This document shows, piece after piece, positions 13,115-26,330 of a DNA stretch of 64,000 nucleotides. Under the pieces are notes generated by a model. The model was not told the origin of the DNA, did not search any database, and saw only the letters and a program-made list of their open reading frames with translations. Both the position numbers and the translations under genes were made by a program. This stretch comes from Episyrphus balteatus (lineage: Eukaryota; Arthropoda; Insecta; Diptera; Syrphidae): positions 120,903,028 through 120,967,027 of the forward strand of contig NC_079136.1 in the NCBI RefSeq assembly GCF_945859705.1, given 5' to 3'. The stretch's first letter is position 1. Every line of letters begins with the position of its first letter.

Positions 13115-13992
13115 AAAAAAAAAAATCATGTGTGCAACTCACACGTGGTAGAAGTGAAACCTTAAAAAATCATTTTTCTTGCAAAAAAAAAAAATAGAAA
13201 AAATCTACCTATTTTTATTCTATCACCTTCAAATCCATGTTTTTTATATAAAAACCTATATAAATTTTATATCATCTGAAAGCTTATTGTCTAAGCTCAA
13301 AATATATATATATCGGTCAGGTCTATGAGACATCTACAAAAAGAGCTAGAATTTTTTGAACTCGATCAAAAATAGGGAAAAAAACACGTATTTTTGTCTT
13401 CTCACGCTGTTAAATGCATTTTTTCCCTAACAACCTATAAAAAATTTTATACCATGTAAAAGCTTATTGTTTCACCTTGTATAATGATGCATAAATCTTA
13501 TTTCAAAGATGTCTACAAGAGAAGTTAGAATTTTTTAAAGTCAACCATGTCGAATTTCCAGATTGAGATTACGGTACTTCCTACACTGGTAAGCTGGTCA
13601 TCGCCAACAGATCTCCACAGGTGTTTTGAGGTATTTTTAAATTTAAGATTGTGTAACTTGTAGAGCACGTAACGTTATGTGTGATATATGAAATAAAAGG
13701 TTATGTCATCAGCATGCGTATTAAAGTTAAATCAAATTTGTATGTGCACTAGATCAAAAGATATAACGTGTGTTGGAAAAGAACATCTTTTTACCGTTAT
13801 CTCCGAATTTTGAATATGAAATTAATTGAAATTTTGTACAATTATAATTTATTTAATTACTTATCTGCAGTAAAAATTTCATTCATCTATCTATTAAAAC
13901 AAAAAAGTTATAACAAGTTGAAGTCGTGTCGCGTTTTCGTTTCATCTTGTTTCAAATCACTACGATACTAAAGAAGTTTTCACTTCAAAATA
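13115..13992 (+). repeat. Rep-B interspersed repeat, copy B2
   Basis: Same start and end as B1 but with only two internal tandem units (markers near 13342 and 13520). It retains the segment TAGAGCACGTAACGTTATGTG, which is partly deleted in B1. The right boundary (CACTTCAAAA) matches B1; sequence beyond it diverges at once, which defines the repeat edge. Confidence 0.8.
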
Positions 13993-15825
13993 GCACAAAA
14001 GTACAATACCGATTTTTTTATGTATGCAACTTTTATAAAAAGCCTTTAATATCTCAAAACAAGAAAAATTAGAGTTACACCACTTTAAGGGGCTCATGTA
14101 ATAAACATATTTTGTGGAACATATTTCATGTAAAAATAAGTTTTTGTGGAACATTTATAACATATTACTTGAGTTTATAAACGTTGCATTTGACAGGAGA
14201 CGTTCAAGTAGAAATGAAATATTCATAGAAAAAATATTGAACTTTCAAAAACGGATACATTAAAAAATATCAAATAACAAAATAACAAATAAAAAAAAAA
14301 AAAAAAACACACACACAAATAATGGTCTCAATTTCCAAATAAAGTATGCCATTAGATTTCTTGAACTACAAAAATTTGTTGGAAATTTTGTTATGAAAAT
14401 TGTAGGACCTGTTTAAAAAAAATTTTCAAACATTTAAAAAAAAAAAAAATTAATACCCCATTTTTAAGCAATTATAAATCCACATATAAAAATACAATTG
14501 CAAAAATATTTAGAAACCGCAAATAGGTATAAAACGAATTTTTGAAATCGTTTTTTTTTTTTTCAGTAAATTCTGGTAAGGAAGTATTTTTTTTTTTAAA
14601 TATGTTTTGTTTTCAAATTTTAGAAAGTCCTAAGAAATATGATACTTACGAGTAGGTATAGTGTTAAAATGACGAAATAAACTCGTAGCAGTTTTTTGGT
14701 TGTTTCCCTTTTTGACAGTTTTTTTTCTTCAATAGTAGCTTCTTCCTTTTATTCGGCACTGTTATAACTCTCTCAGTCTCTCTTTAATAGCGGCTAAATT
14801 TGTATACCAATTCAGGCCACCTGCTGCTATCCAATTGATTTTTCCCTTATCTATACCTACCATAAATCCAAAAATTTTTTCATCACCCACTTTCGGTTAT
14901 TAAGTTTTTTCAATATTTGACCTCTGAAAATGGCTTTAGAACTGGTCAAAAAAGAGAAATTTTTTAATCAAACAGCACTTAAAGTAAAGACCTTCTCACT
15001 AAATGATGAAATTCTCCAACACATAGCAAAATTTTGAAGCTTGGTTTTTTTTTTTGTTTTTTTGTAGGTATTCATATTTCTTCGTCCTTTTTTTTGCGAG
15101 TGTTAAACTGGCGTTATGTTTATCAGTGTAGGTACGTACTACGTTTACACACATTCGCCCTGAGCTGAGCACAAAGTTATTCCAGAAGGATTTCATATGA
15201 GTTATTACTGGATGAGGAATAAGGGAATAAGTGTTACGGAATATGTCAGGTCATGATGCTGCTGCTGCATCACGTGTGTATAAAGTTTGCCCTTATAAAA
15301 ACCGAGGACCTCTCCTTAAACCTGTCTGTATTTTTTTTTACTATTTTATTCCTGTTAATGTTTGCATTTTCCTACTCGTCTTTTTTGCAAGAAAAAAGAA
15401 GTTGGTTTCCCTTTAGGATGTGACTAGAATTAATTTAGTTCCTAATTTAAGTTTGGCTTTTGACTTGGTTACAAAAAAAAAAAAAATTCTACAATGTTCT
15501 TATATGCACTTTTTCGTGGTAATGGAAAAAAAACATCTTCAGTGACACGTACAGAGAAAATGTTGCTGGCAACCACAAAATGACATGCGACAAATTTAAG
15601 TTTTATGCTTTGTTATATTTGTGGGATATTCTTAATGAGATGTAGGGATAAAGGGAGATTTTTTAATCATTAAAGTTTACATTAAATTTGTTGGATGGTA
15701 TGATTATTTGTAAAAAAAAAATGTTAATAAATCGATAATGTCTGGATTGGAAACAGGGATGAAATTCATTCCGAATATGTTATCATTTTTTTGAATAAAT
15801 AATGAAAACAATTTTTATGATCATA
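13993..15825. other. AT-rich noncoding stretch, no gene seen
   Basis: Only homopolymer runs and short frames. A slightly more complex segment at 15100-15420 has no recognisable coding content. Confidence 0.5.
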
Positions 15826-16680
15826 TTTTAATGATTTTGGTAGGTAGCGGGCCAAAGCTCTTAAAGGTCAATTTTTTAATCGATTCTGACTCTTTATTTG
15901 CATTAAAATAAATCGATTTCGAGATAACAATAAAACATGACATTAGATAACATGTATTTTGGCTTCTAACGTCCAACTTTTGAAATAAAAAAAATGTTTC
16001 TTGAACCGTTATTAACGGTGGGTATCCGCCATAGAACTGTTTTCTTTTATTTCTGACTTTCTCATAAGCTACTTAACCGATTTCAACACAATTTTGTGTT
16101 AATAAACCTCTTTCTAACCTAAATGTTAAAATCAAGAAAAATTTTCGAAAAAATTGTTTTTGGATTCAAAAAAAAAAGTGTCATTTTTTTTTTTTTGAAA
16201 AATCAATTTTTCGAAAACGGGTGGATAAATTTTGTTGAAAATTTTGTTTTTATTTGTTTAAAAATTATTTCCTTAGAATAGATTAATAAAAATTTTTTTT
16301 AAATTTTTATTTAAAAACCATTTTCTAAAAAACTGGTTATTACAATTTTTGGAATAGATTACTAAATATTTTTTTGAAAAAAATTTTTTAATTTTTATTT
16401 AAAAACTATTTTCTGAAAAACGGTTCCTACAATTTTTGAAAAAACAAAAAATTCCAAAAATTCTTTGTTATACAAGAAATTAAATGGCATTTTCAGTTTG
16501 AAGATCAAAATATTTAAAAGAGTGTTTTTGGTATTTAAAAACAATTTTTAATGATTCTTATAAAATTAATAATAAAATTAAATTTTAATTTTAATTTTAT
16601 TGATGTTATAAAAAATTGATTACTCTGAGCAACTTTTAACGTAGAGCAAGCAAGTGCAACCCAGTCGTGCATTTTATTTT
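15826..16680 (+). repeat. Rep-A interspersed repeat, degenerate copy A2
   Basis: The 3' end GAGCAAGCAAGTGCAACCCA...CGTGCATTTTATTT (16653-16680) matches the terminal hairpin region of the other Rep-A copies. The interior has diverged versions of the GTTATTAACGGT, CATAGAAC(C/T)GTTTT and CGAAAACGG blocks. The 5' boundary is uncertain and the copy looks old. Confidence 0.6.
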
Positions 16681-18465
16681 GTAAGGGTAGATAAAAAAAT
16701 AATCAAAAATAAGAAGTACCGATTTTTGTGTTCAGACAAGGCTTATTTTTTTGTGTAGTTTAATGACATTGGTGGCCCTCTTAAGTCTTTCAGTCTGAAA
16801 TTGTCTGAAAAGTTAAGGGTCTATTGAATTAAGATTTTTTCAAGTTATCTATATATCCTAAACGTAAAAGTATAGTATTTTAAAGTTTCAAAAAAAAAAA
16901 ATTACCCAGCAATAAAATAAAAATCCTAAAACAAAATATTTTTTAACTAAAAGGTTTATTCGCTAGACAATAATACCCCCATCAAAATTAAACCTGTAAA
17001 AAAAAAAATAGCACTTATTAAAAGAAGATTCGTAGAATTAAGAAGCTTATAATGAATGAAACTTAAATTAATGATCTCTTTCAAAGAACCGAGTTTTGAA
17101 GTATTTTAAATCTTTTTTTTTTTTTTCATTCTAATTGATAAAAATGTTTTAAAACAAACAAGAATAGAAAAAAAAGAAAAAAACGGTATCCCATTTAATG
17201 GTTTCATTTTTCCAGCTTTCAAGTACTTTTTTTTCTCATCTTACTTTCGTATTTTATTGTTCAACGACCCTGTTTGAATGATTTGAAACTACCCCACAAA
17301 GAAAATAATAAGAAATAAAAATAAACAATACTCTCGATTGTCCCTCAATAAAACACTTCACCCAAAGGCACTTAAGGACATCATGATAAAAAAAGAAGAA
17401 ACAAAAAAAAAAGAAATAGAAACTTCAAATTCACTTAATGGTATCTCCACTGTACCCACCACCATCAATGAATACAAGATTAGATGTTAAAGCAAAAAAA
17501 AAACCATAAAATCCAAAAACAATAAAGAAACAAAGACACAAAGTGCATGAAAGAAAATCTAGTCCTTCAGAGAGAAAATATCCCTATTTTTTTTTTTTTT
17601 TTATTTAAAGATCTTCTCTTGTTCAATTGAGAAAACGAATAACTTTGTCACATAGTATAGGTATATAATATATTTTTTTTTTGTGTGTGTATTTTATTAT
17701 AAAGACACACTTGAATTGAATAGTCTTTGTCCATTCATGCGAACACATCACATTCAATTAAATCCGTCGTCCGTCGTCCATTTTGTCCCTTCAATTTTTG
17801 TTTCCAGTGTTCACAATTCAGTTTCGATATTCGATTTTGGTTTTGGTTTCCGTATCCGGCGGCAGTGGCAGAAGTAGCATTCACCATTATCCATGATAGC
17901 TATTTAACTTTACTTGACTAAGTTCTTGAAAATCAAATGGGTATTAATGGATTTGAAATTGTCAGGTAGGTATATCTATCTATCTATTTATCTATCTATT
18001 CTTCCCTATACCCTATTTTACTGTGTTCGGGGTAAGAGAAACTATAAAGACGCAAGTTGTGATTGTGGTTCAACTAGGGGCATTATTGTTAGGGATTATT
18101 TTCTTTGCTTTCACTTAGGACTAGGACTATAAAAGATGTCTCTCCTTAGGGGGATTTTTTTCCCCTTTGCATTAGTAAATCAGGAACGATGCGTTTATTT
18201 AAATTGAAGAGGAAAGAATATAATTTCAAAGGAGGAAATAGTTATATTTGCCTTATTTGTAAAAAAAAAGGCCTCAGGTTCACCTTTAAAACGGCCTATA
18301 TTTTGAGTTTGTTTGTGTTTACTGGATTTGTTCATACATTTTTGGATTCAAGCAACAGCTTTGAAAACGACTTCAGAAGATCCATGAACGAAAGCTGCAA
18401 ATAGAGTCTACCAAATTGTAGTAGATCAGTTTCGAAATGGAAAATTTTAGTTAAGAAATTTCCTT
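16681..18465. other. AT-rich noncoding stretch with ATCT microsatellite
   Basis: It holds a (ATCT)n-type run at about 17970-18001. A less AT-rich patch at 17700-17900 contains TCAGTTTC (about 17818), resembling an arthropod initiator. CAG|GTAGGT at 17963-17971 could act as a splice donor. These are weak matches and I do not annotate an exon. Confidence 0.4.
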
Positions 18466-18860
18466 TCTTGTGTTGTGGCTATATTGTGGCTGTGTTGTTG
18501 CTGTTTTGTGGATGTGTTGTGGATGTGTTGTGGCTGTGTTGTGGCTGTGTTGTGGCTGTATTTTTGCTGTGTTGTGGCTGTGTTGTTAATGTGTTGTGGC
18601 TGTTTTGACGATGTGTTGTGGCTGTGTTGTGGCTATATTGTGGCTGTATTTTTGCTGTGTTGTAGCTGTGTTGTGGCTGTGTTGTTGCTGTGCTGTGGCT
18701 GTATTATGGCTGTGTTGTGGCTGTTTTGTCGATGTGTTGTGTCTGGGTTTTGGCTGTGTTGTGGCTGTGTTATGGCTGTTTATTGGCATTTTTTTTTTTT
18801 TTGATGTGTTGTGGCTGTTTCGTCGGTGTGTTGTGGCTGTTTTGTGGTTGTGTGTCATCG
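18466..18860. repeat. 12-bp minisatellite (GTGTTGTGGCTG)n
   Basis: About 30 variants of the 12-mer GTGTTGTGGCTG run head to tail, with a poly-T interruption near 18787-18802. Because 12 is a multiple of 3, several frames stay open on both strands. The Cys/Val-rich and Thr/His-rich translations are artefacts of the repeat. Confidence 0.9.
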
Positions 18861-19150
18861 GGATAGTGTTTTAGTAAATTATTGTAAAATTATTGACGCA
18901 ATACCAACGGAAAAAAAGAAGATTAATTTTAAAGCTGACATAAAGTCAGCCTACTATCGCCAAATTACACACTCGTACATACATTTGCTTGGTTATTTTT
19001 TTGGTTTTCAAGGTTCGCTTGTTGATTTGCAACCCTCGTCTGCCTACTGAATTGTTGAATTTCTCGGATTTATCATAGACTTAAAAGTTCGTTCGATGAC
19101 TTTACCATGTTTGCGTATTAGCTTACCCCCTCCCCATTCTTTGCTCTGTT
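18811..19150 (+). pseudogene. Decayed DIRS-like reverse transcriptase fragment
   Basis: In one frame the translation reads VNYCKIIDAI, then KADIKSAYYRQITHSYIHLL and GYFFGF, a TGA stop at 19048-19050, then IVEFLGFIIDLKVRSMTLP. The KADIKSA block followed by H..Y.LLG resembles the RT of tyrosine-recombinase retroelements (DIRS group). The EFLGFIID...M.LP block resembles their segment after the catalytic site. The region between the two blocks, which should hold the YxDD-type motif, is missing, so the copy is internally deleted and dead. The match is from memory of family patterns only. Downstream frames to about 19520 may be further remains of the same element. Confidence 0.45.
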
Positions 19151-21050
19151 TATGTATGCAACCGTTTACTCCGAAAATAAATCACTCTTCTATATTTTTG
19201 GCTTGTACGTGGTCTACAATGCGAAAAGTTGCAAGTCAATATTTAACTTTAAAGATTTATTTATTGGGGGTTCTGTCCCTCTCTTAATTCAAGTTTCTAC
19301 CAAACAAACTTCTACATTTAATGTCGACAGTCATGATCCCGAACTGGATTATGACCTTTCTAATTTACTGCTTCAAATTATCGTTCCACATGTGGGGTTA
19401 CCTTACCCTCACCCCCCCCCCCCCCCCTCATTTACTAATTTGAATCTTACAATATCTAACAAAAACTTATTTGGATTCCTTAAATATTCTGAAAATCGCT
19501 TTCGGAGCTTTTGTGTTCATTAGCAAACTGTTGAGTTTCTCAAAATTGTTCACTTCTTCGCATACAAACAAAATCAAAACCCCTGCCAGAATTTTTTTTA
19601 CCAAATATTTTGTTAAATCAAAATTTTCCCAAGATTTTCCAAAAACAGAAAACGACAACAACATAACAAATAATATAAATTTGTAAAGCGTTAAGTGCGA
19701 TATCCTTGCAGCGATAATGATGACGATGTTCACTTAGCTTCCACTTTGTTTCACAACAAATGTCATATCAGGAAATTAGTCTTCAACACACAACACGCAA
19801 ACATACACACATACAACCAACGCACATTTCATTTCCACGCACATATGCATCATTTCCGCAAACCCCGACAGCACTACTTCAAAACGAGCTCTTGTCCTTT
19901 ACTCAAAGACAAGGACATTTATTGTGCCAAAGTATGTCTCTCTCCGGCTTCCTATAAAGCCTACAAAATTTATATTCGTATGTAGATGTGAATTATAAAC
20001 CGATATGCCTCGAGACATTTTCTTCCTTATTTTCTACGAATTTTGAAGAATCGTTGTGTGAGTGTGAGTTTGGAAAGCCTCTTAACCAACATCGCACTTG
20101 AGAAAACGTTGTCGTCGTCGTCGTTTTCGTCATCAACATACCGTCATCGTCCTGAGCCTATTGTAGGAGCAAATGTAGGAACCCATTTTCATCCTTGAGT
20201 TTCAAATTTCTGACAGTAGTCAAGTCGCAGACAGAACTGCCGACATTTTTTTTTTTTTAGAAAAGAAGTGAATTTGTGTGTGTGGGATATTTTTTTCTTC
20301 GTATTTTGTATATTAAGTGCAACTTGATATGACTTCTCAGGATATACACAAATTCAAATGTTAATTTCAACACTTGGTGATTTTTTGAACGATTTTTTTT
20401 TGATCGTTTTGACACTTTTAATGTCATATCGGATTTCAAAATAAGCGGATTCCATCAAGAAGGCAATTTAAATTGGCTCAAAATGATGAAATTAATCCAA
20501 AGGATTAAATCAGTTTTGATCAGAAGAAAAAAGTTAAAAAAAAATATATATCCTCTAAATTGTATGAGTACGTGTCTATAACTTTATATTAGGATCAAGA
20601 AAACTTTTATATAGAACACACGATTTTCTGTTGTGACAAATCCTTCTTAAAGATAAAGAAATAGGACGAGAGAGATAAAAAAAAGTTAAGAGGATTTCAA
20701 TAAAAATGTATAGAAGAAGAAGAAGAAGATAATGATGATGATTGCACGTGCAAAGATTCATTGGGTTAAGGCAGACTTTTCATTCAATACAAATGAACGT
20801 GACAATAAATTGTTGGTAATATCAAAAAGAACGAATGTACGGCATCAATACCAACAAAAAAAAAATAAAGGGTTATTTTTTTTTTTTTTTTTTTGATGAG
20901 GTATCAGTGAAATGAGAAGAGAATGAAAAATGTATGTCAAAGGATCCATGTTCGCTCAATAGAAAGCTATTAGTCCAAGAGGACTGGAGGAGGAGAGAAC
21001 GTGGTGGCTTATCAAATACGTATTTTGAACGACAATTTATTGATTTTTTT
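19151..21050. other. Noncoding stretch, possibly more decayed retroelement then unique DNA
   Basis: It contains a poly-C run (19411-19426) and several medium frames (19152-19523, 19695-19985) without recognised domains. After about 20000 it is ordinary AT-rich sequence with GATGAT-type and TTC-type short repeats. Confidence 0.4.
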
Positions 21051-21680
21051 CGGGCTTTAAAAAAATTTTTTTTTCCAAAAAAAAAGAAATTTTTTTTTAA
21101 TGCATTTGTTTTCCATTACAAATTAAAAAAAATATTTTTTGCAAAAATTGCATTAGGTACAAAAAAATATGTATTTCAATTGAAAAAAAAAATTTATTGC
21201 GAATAAAAAGTTTTCTGCATTGAAAAACAAACAAAAAAAAAATTCAATGCAATATTTGGGCATTAAATATTTTTTTTTATATTCGTTGAATTTCTTGCAA
21301 TTTTTATTTTTGAACCTAATGTATAGTCAAAATAGTCAAAACTGTAAAAAATTCGATGAATATTAAAAAAAAATTTAATACACACTTTTTGCATTGCATT
21401 ATTTTTCAATGCAAAAAATTTTTTATTTGCAATAATTTTTTTTTCAATGCAAAATATTTGCAATACAAATTTTATTTCCAATGCAAATATATTTCAGTTG
21501 CAATAACATTTTTTTTAATACAAAATATTTTAAGTTGCAATAAATATGTTTTTAATGCAAATTTTTTTCAGTTGCAATACAAATTTTTTTTAATGCAATT
21601 TTTTTTCACTTCAAATTAATATATTTTTTTCTAAAGGAAATTTAAATTTTTTTTTTTGTATTGATATTTTTACAACCCTT
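21051..21680. mobile_element. Rep-D palindromic element, copy D1 (hAT-like ends)
   Basis: The left end CGGGCTTTAAAA and right end TTTTTACAACCC are imperfect inverted repeats. The interior is a long imperfect palindrome of poly-T/poly-A blocks alternating with TGCAAT/ATTGCA, centred near 21335. Copy D2 has the cleaner left end CAGGGTTGTAAAAA, the CAGGG start typical of hAT ends. No target duplication could be confirmed. Confidence 0.6.
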
Positions 21681-21746
21681 TTTGTTTTATTGCTATGTAT
21701 CTCGTTTAAAAGAATTTAAAAAAAATGGATAAGCCTCAATGATTTT

Positions 21747-21778
<32 letters not shown>

Positions 21779-24599
21779 TAGAAAAATAGAAAATAGAAAA
21801 AAAAAAAATTATCTCATAATTTATCAATTTTTTTCGTTAAGCGAGTTTTCATTTGCTTTATCTTACGTATTAATGTTTTTCATTGCAAAATATCGAAAGC
21901 ATTTATTTAAAAAACAATGTAAAACAACTCTAAGTGACCATACCTTAAAAAAATATACGTGTTGTTATCGATGTATTCATTGAAACTTATTTAATTATCC
22001 AAAGTGCTTAAATATGCATAGAATCTTGAAAACAAATACATAAAAAACTTATTTGCTTACGTAAGCAAATTCATTTTGATATTTTTAATATTATTAAAAC
22101 AAGTTCCAACAACTCCATTAGTGCACTTTATTAATGTCACTCTTCCAGTTATTTTTTCTTTCATGAAAAGAAAAAAAAAAAAAAAATGACATGAAAATCT
22201 TTTTAGTCCATTTTTTTTTTTTTGTTTACTACTTTTAATGTTGCCTTGAATTGAAAATTCACATTACTGGATCTTATATTTAAAAGTCAAACGAATAAAT
22301 GACCCTAAAAATAAATACACTATAAGTAAGTAAGACTGACACATACCATAATGAGATTTTCACATCTGTCACAATTCATTACAAATAAACTTGAATGGCA
22401 TCATATCGTTTTCAACTTCGTGTATAGTTTATTATGATATGTCATTCAAAGTAGAAATCCTTTTAACTGTTTTTTTTTTTTGGATATAAATTGTGTACAA
22501 TCGTATAAATACATACTACAACCTAGTACATCAACATCATTGTAGAAGTTGTGTCATACTTAAAAATTACTTTGCTTTTATTTCTAGAAATGCAATGTGA
22601 TTATGGGAATGAAATCAGGGTCGGATTTGATGATTATGCAGACCTGTGGTAATACTGTCAATTGTAAGGGTGTTCGTGGTTTTTGAATAGGAATACAAAT
22701 GTTACGCATACGCCACAGTGACCCTTTTTGAAAGCAATTTATTGTTGATTTGGGAAAAATGCAACAAAATTCAGAGTCAAGAACCTGTATGAAACAACAA
22801 AAAAAAAATTAGTCAGGTTTTGTGTCCAAATACCCCCCCCCCCCTTTTTATCCTTAAAATCCAAATAATCTTGTATTTAAGAATTTTTTACAAAACTGAT
22901 GTGATTTTTAAATCCACCACTGTAACTGTTACTCCACATAACTAGAAAAAGGAGTAAGAAAATAAATATGCACTTCAACACATAGAACAAAAAAAGTCAT
23001 ATTCAAATAAAAAGTCACCTTATACAATTCTCGCAGAGTTTCCTCTTTTACAAATTCATTTCTTTTAATTCGAAACATAAAAACCAACATCATGCTGTCA
23101 TCTTGCCATAACAACAACAAATAGGAATATATATATGTACGTGAATGAATGAGTCCCAGGACTCTTTACCCATCACATCTTTGTAAAAAAAAGGACTCCG
23201 TCTCTCATCTTCTCGAGAAAAAAAAAAACAAAGAAAATAAAACAAAACAGAAATCCTTTTAATAACAAACATGTTACAATTTAACACCCATATGCTATTT
23301 TTTTCCATAATGGATACATTATATATCCATGTGTGGGTGATGTTTTTTTCAGTAAAAAGGAGTGTGATAGTAAATATAGTGTATTTTTTTTTTTTGTACA
23401 TATGTCCTATTGCAATAAGTCCTTATTTTTGCTCATTATTTTCTGCACAATTCTCATAGACACCATTCATTTTCGTCAAAAGTCGAAAGACAACAAAAAA
23501 TAATACTCTACAGATGTGTGATGATGATATGTGTGTGTGTGTGATGGAAAGAGTTATCCTGGCCACAGAACCCAGAATCGCACTATTTTCCTATAGCACT
23601 CAGTCAGCCAGCATACAAAACATTTATTAAAGATGAGAGACGAAGGATCTGTTTTCTGTTTTTTTTTTTTTGTTTTGTGTTTGTTTCGTTTTTTTCTGTA
23701 TGAAAAAGATGAGAAAAGGAGATGTAAAAGTCCTTTAGGGGGAATAATTTATTCCTCAAGTTTTCCTTGCCACATTATTTGAACAAAATTACACAACTTT
23801 CGTTCATTACTTCTTACACTGCTGCCAGCATCAGAGCTTGAGTTACTACCTAACCCAAACCGCTACCGCTACTGTTCTCTCTCTCTTCTGCTTTATGTGT
23901 GATGATGGTTTTGGCGTATTTGCACACGAAAGTCTTTTGTACATTTCTAGTTTCTCACTATTTGTTGTGGTTTTTATTTTTGAAAAGTACGAGTATGTGT
24001 TTTTTTAAGTTTTGTTTTATACAACTGTTGAATAAGGGTTAGAAGTAAAAATTAAATAATGTAAACAAAATGTGTAGAGTTTTTGTGTAAAGATGTGAAA
24101 AGATAAATAAATAAATAGAAAAAAAGTTGTTGACTATGACTATGACTCCGAGGTCAAAGAATTTATTTGTAAAGAAAAAATTTCGTATGATGCACTTTTA
24201 AAAGGGTTCAAGACTCATTAAGTTTACAGATGTCAAAAGTTAAGGAGATATTCTAACATTACCTTTCGTGGAGAAAGACTTTTAGAAGAAGACAAAAAAA
24301 ATAAATTTAGTTAGAATATTAAGAAAATCGTTTTTAAAAAATTGCAGTAGAACAAAAGTCTACTGTATTTTGGTCTTTAAATTTAATACATTTTTACAGA
24401 AAAAAAATATGTAAATCGTTTAAAAAAATTGTTACTAAAATCCTTAAAGAAACTTTCAAATAAAAAAGTTAACCAATTTTTGAAAAAAATTAGTTTGAAT
24501 TCGATTTTTTTTACATTTTTAAAATTTAAAATTATTTGGGTGTTAAATTTCGGTTTTGGAATTTTGGATTTATATATTTTTGGCCTTGCGAGTCTAAGG
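21681..24599. other. AT-rich noncoding stretch, no gene seen
   Basis: It includes a 30-bp poly-A (about 21750-21779), a poly-C run (22832-22844), the recurrent motif TTACGCATACGCCACAGTGA at 22702, and a GT run near 23530. No exon was recognised. Confidence 0.5.
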
Positions 24600-25212
24600 C
24601 AGGGTTGTAAAAAATCATTTTTTTTAATGCATTTTTTTTTCATTACAAATTAAAAAAAAAAACTATTTATTGCAAATAAAAAAATTTTCATTAAAAAACA
24701 TACATATATTTATTGCAACTAAAATCATTTTGCATTGGAAAAAAATATCATAGCATTTAAAAAACATATGCATTGAAAATAAAATTTTTATTGCAATTAA
24801 AAATATTTTGAATTAAAAAAAAATAATAAAAAATGTTCTCTATTGAAAAAAAAAATCAATGCAAAATGTGTTTCAATATATTTTTTTAATATTCCTCGAA
24901 TTTTTTACAATTTTGAACCATACATTAGGTTCAATGTTATAATTGACATAGCTGGTGTATGGACAAATAGTCAAAATTGTAAGAAATTCAATGAATATTA
25001 AAAAAAAATATTTATAACATTTTGCATTGAAGTTTTTATTCAATGCAGAAAATTTTTTAGTAGCAAAATATTTTTAATTGTAATAAACATTTTATTTTTA
25101 ATGCAAATATTAATATAATAACATTTTTTTTTAATGCAAAATATTTTTAGTTGCAATAAATATTTTTTTTTTAATGTAAATATTTTTTCAGTTGGAATAC
25201 ATTTTTTTTGAT
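24600..25212. mobile_element. Rep-D palindromic element, copy D2 (right end lost)
   Basis: It starts CAGGGTTGTAAAAA and shares with D1 the alternating poly-T and TGCAAT blocks. A central segment around GAACC...TAATG/CATTAGG is followed by AGTCAAAATTGTAAGAAATTC. The right end is cut off where Rep-A copy A3 begins (about 25216). Confidence 0.6.
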
Positions 25213-25215
25213 CCA

Positions 25216-25760
25216 TTTTTACTTGCTCTATAGGGCAAGTATTGGTTTCGTTTCGAAAAAAAAAAAATTGAGGTTTTAATCAAAACCAACATTACGATGA
25301 TGGAGAATTCCAAAAAAGTGGGTCTCGCAAATCCGTCCGTGCGTCTGTGCGTCCATCTGTACACATTTCCACAGCCTTAACGCGTGGATGGATTTTCTTC
25401 AAATTTGGTACAGATAATTTTTATGGAATTCTGAAAGTTTTTTTTTTTTTTTTTATATCTCGTTTAGAACGTATACCTGCCATACAAAAAAATACGATAT
25501 TGCGAATTTCTCGAAAACGGCTCTAACGATTTTGATTAAACTTTGTATACGTAATATTTAAAGCAATGGCAATAAAATACAAAAAAAGAAATTTTTTATA
25601 TGAAAAAAATTTAGTCTAAATGTCGGCTCTTCCCCAACCTCAACAAAATTTCTTTAAAATTTCTTTTAAAGGCAGCTCGTAAAATCTACAAGTAAACTAA
25701 CATAAAAGTGCTTTGAACTGCAAGAGCAAGTACGTGCGACCCCAGTCGTGCATTTTATTT
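25216..25760 (+). repeat. Rep-A interspersed repeat, copy A3
   Basis: It begins ACTTGCTCTATAGGGCAAGT, a near-perfect 20-bp palindrome. Then come TTGGTTTCGT, ACATTACGATGATGGAGAA, an 8-bp-periodic GTCYGTGC stretch (25332-25363) and CGAAAACGGCTCTAACGATT. It ends GAGCAAGTACGTGCGACCCC...CGTGCATTTTATTT, where TGCGAC and GTCG(T)GCA can pair. The layout (palindromic start, GTCY proto-microsatellite) resembles the dipteran 'mini-me' class of element; that name is an inference. Confidence 0.8.
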
Positions 25761-26330
25761 TACTTGCTCTATAGGGGAAGTATTGGTTTCGTGTCGAAAA
25801 AAAAATTGAGGTTTTAATCAAAACCAACATTACGATGATGGAGAATTCCGAAAAAGTGGGTCCCGCAATTCCGTCCGTGCGTCTGTGCGTCCATCTGTAC
25901 ACATTTCCACAGCCTAAACGGGTGGATGGATTTTCTTCAAATTTGGTATAGATGATTTTTATGGAATTCTGAAAGTTGGTTTTTTTTTTTTTTTATATCT
26001 CGTTTAGAACGTTTACCTGCCATACAAAAAAATACGATATTACGAATTTCTCGAAAACGGCTCTAACGATTTTGATTAAACTTTGTATACGTAATATTTA
26101 AAGCAGTGGTAATAAAACTGCATTTTTATTTTTCTCAAAAAAGTCAAATAATAAAAAAAATTTTTTTTTTCATTTAACAAAATTTTGCCTTACCTAAATG
26201 TCGGCTCTTCCCCAATATCATTTTTTTTTAAATTTAGATCCAGCTTTTAAAATCTACAAGTAGACTAACATTAAAGTGCTTTGAACTGCAAGAGCAAGTA
26301 CGTGCGACCCCAGTTGTGCATTTTATTTTA
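25761..26330 (+). repeat. Rep-A interspersed repeat, copy A4
   Basis: It follows A3 head to tail without spacer: A3 ends in ATTTTATTT and A4 starts TACTTGCTCTATAGGGGAAG. Sequence is very similar to A3 throughout (proto-microsatellite at 25871-25900), which suggests a recent tandem duplication or insertion at the same end. It stops about 108 bp before the GABA-B receptor exon. Confidence 0.8.

Noticed and set aside
17700..17971. Possible first exon of the receptor gene (initiator-like TCAGTTTC, donor-like CAG|GTAGGT)
   Set aside because: Both matches are weak and common by chance. There is no transcript or conservation evidence in the sequence itself.
18475..18874. Cys/Val-rich frames on + and Thr/His-rich frame on -
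   Set aside because: They read the 12-bp minisatellite. All frames stay open because the unit is a multiple of three and lacks stops.
19152..19985. Medium frames of 65-123 codons after the DIRS-like relic
   Set aside because: No convincing similarity. They may be more decayed retroelement sequence, but I could not support an assignment.
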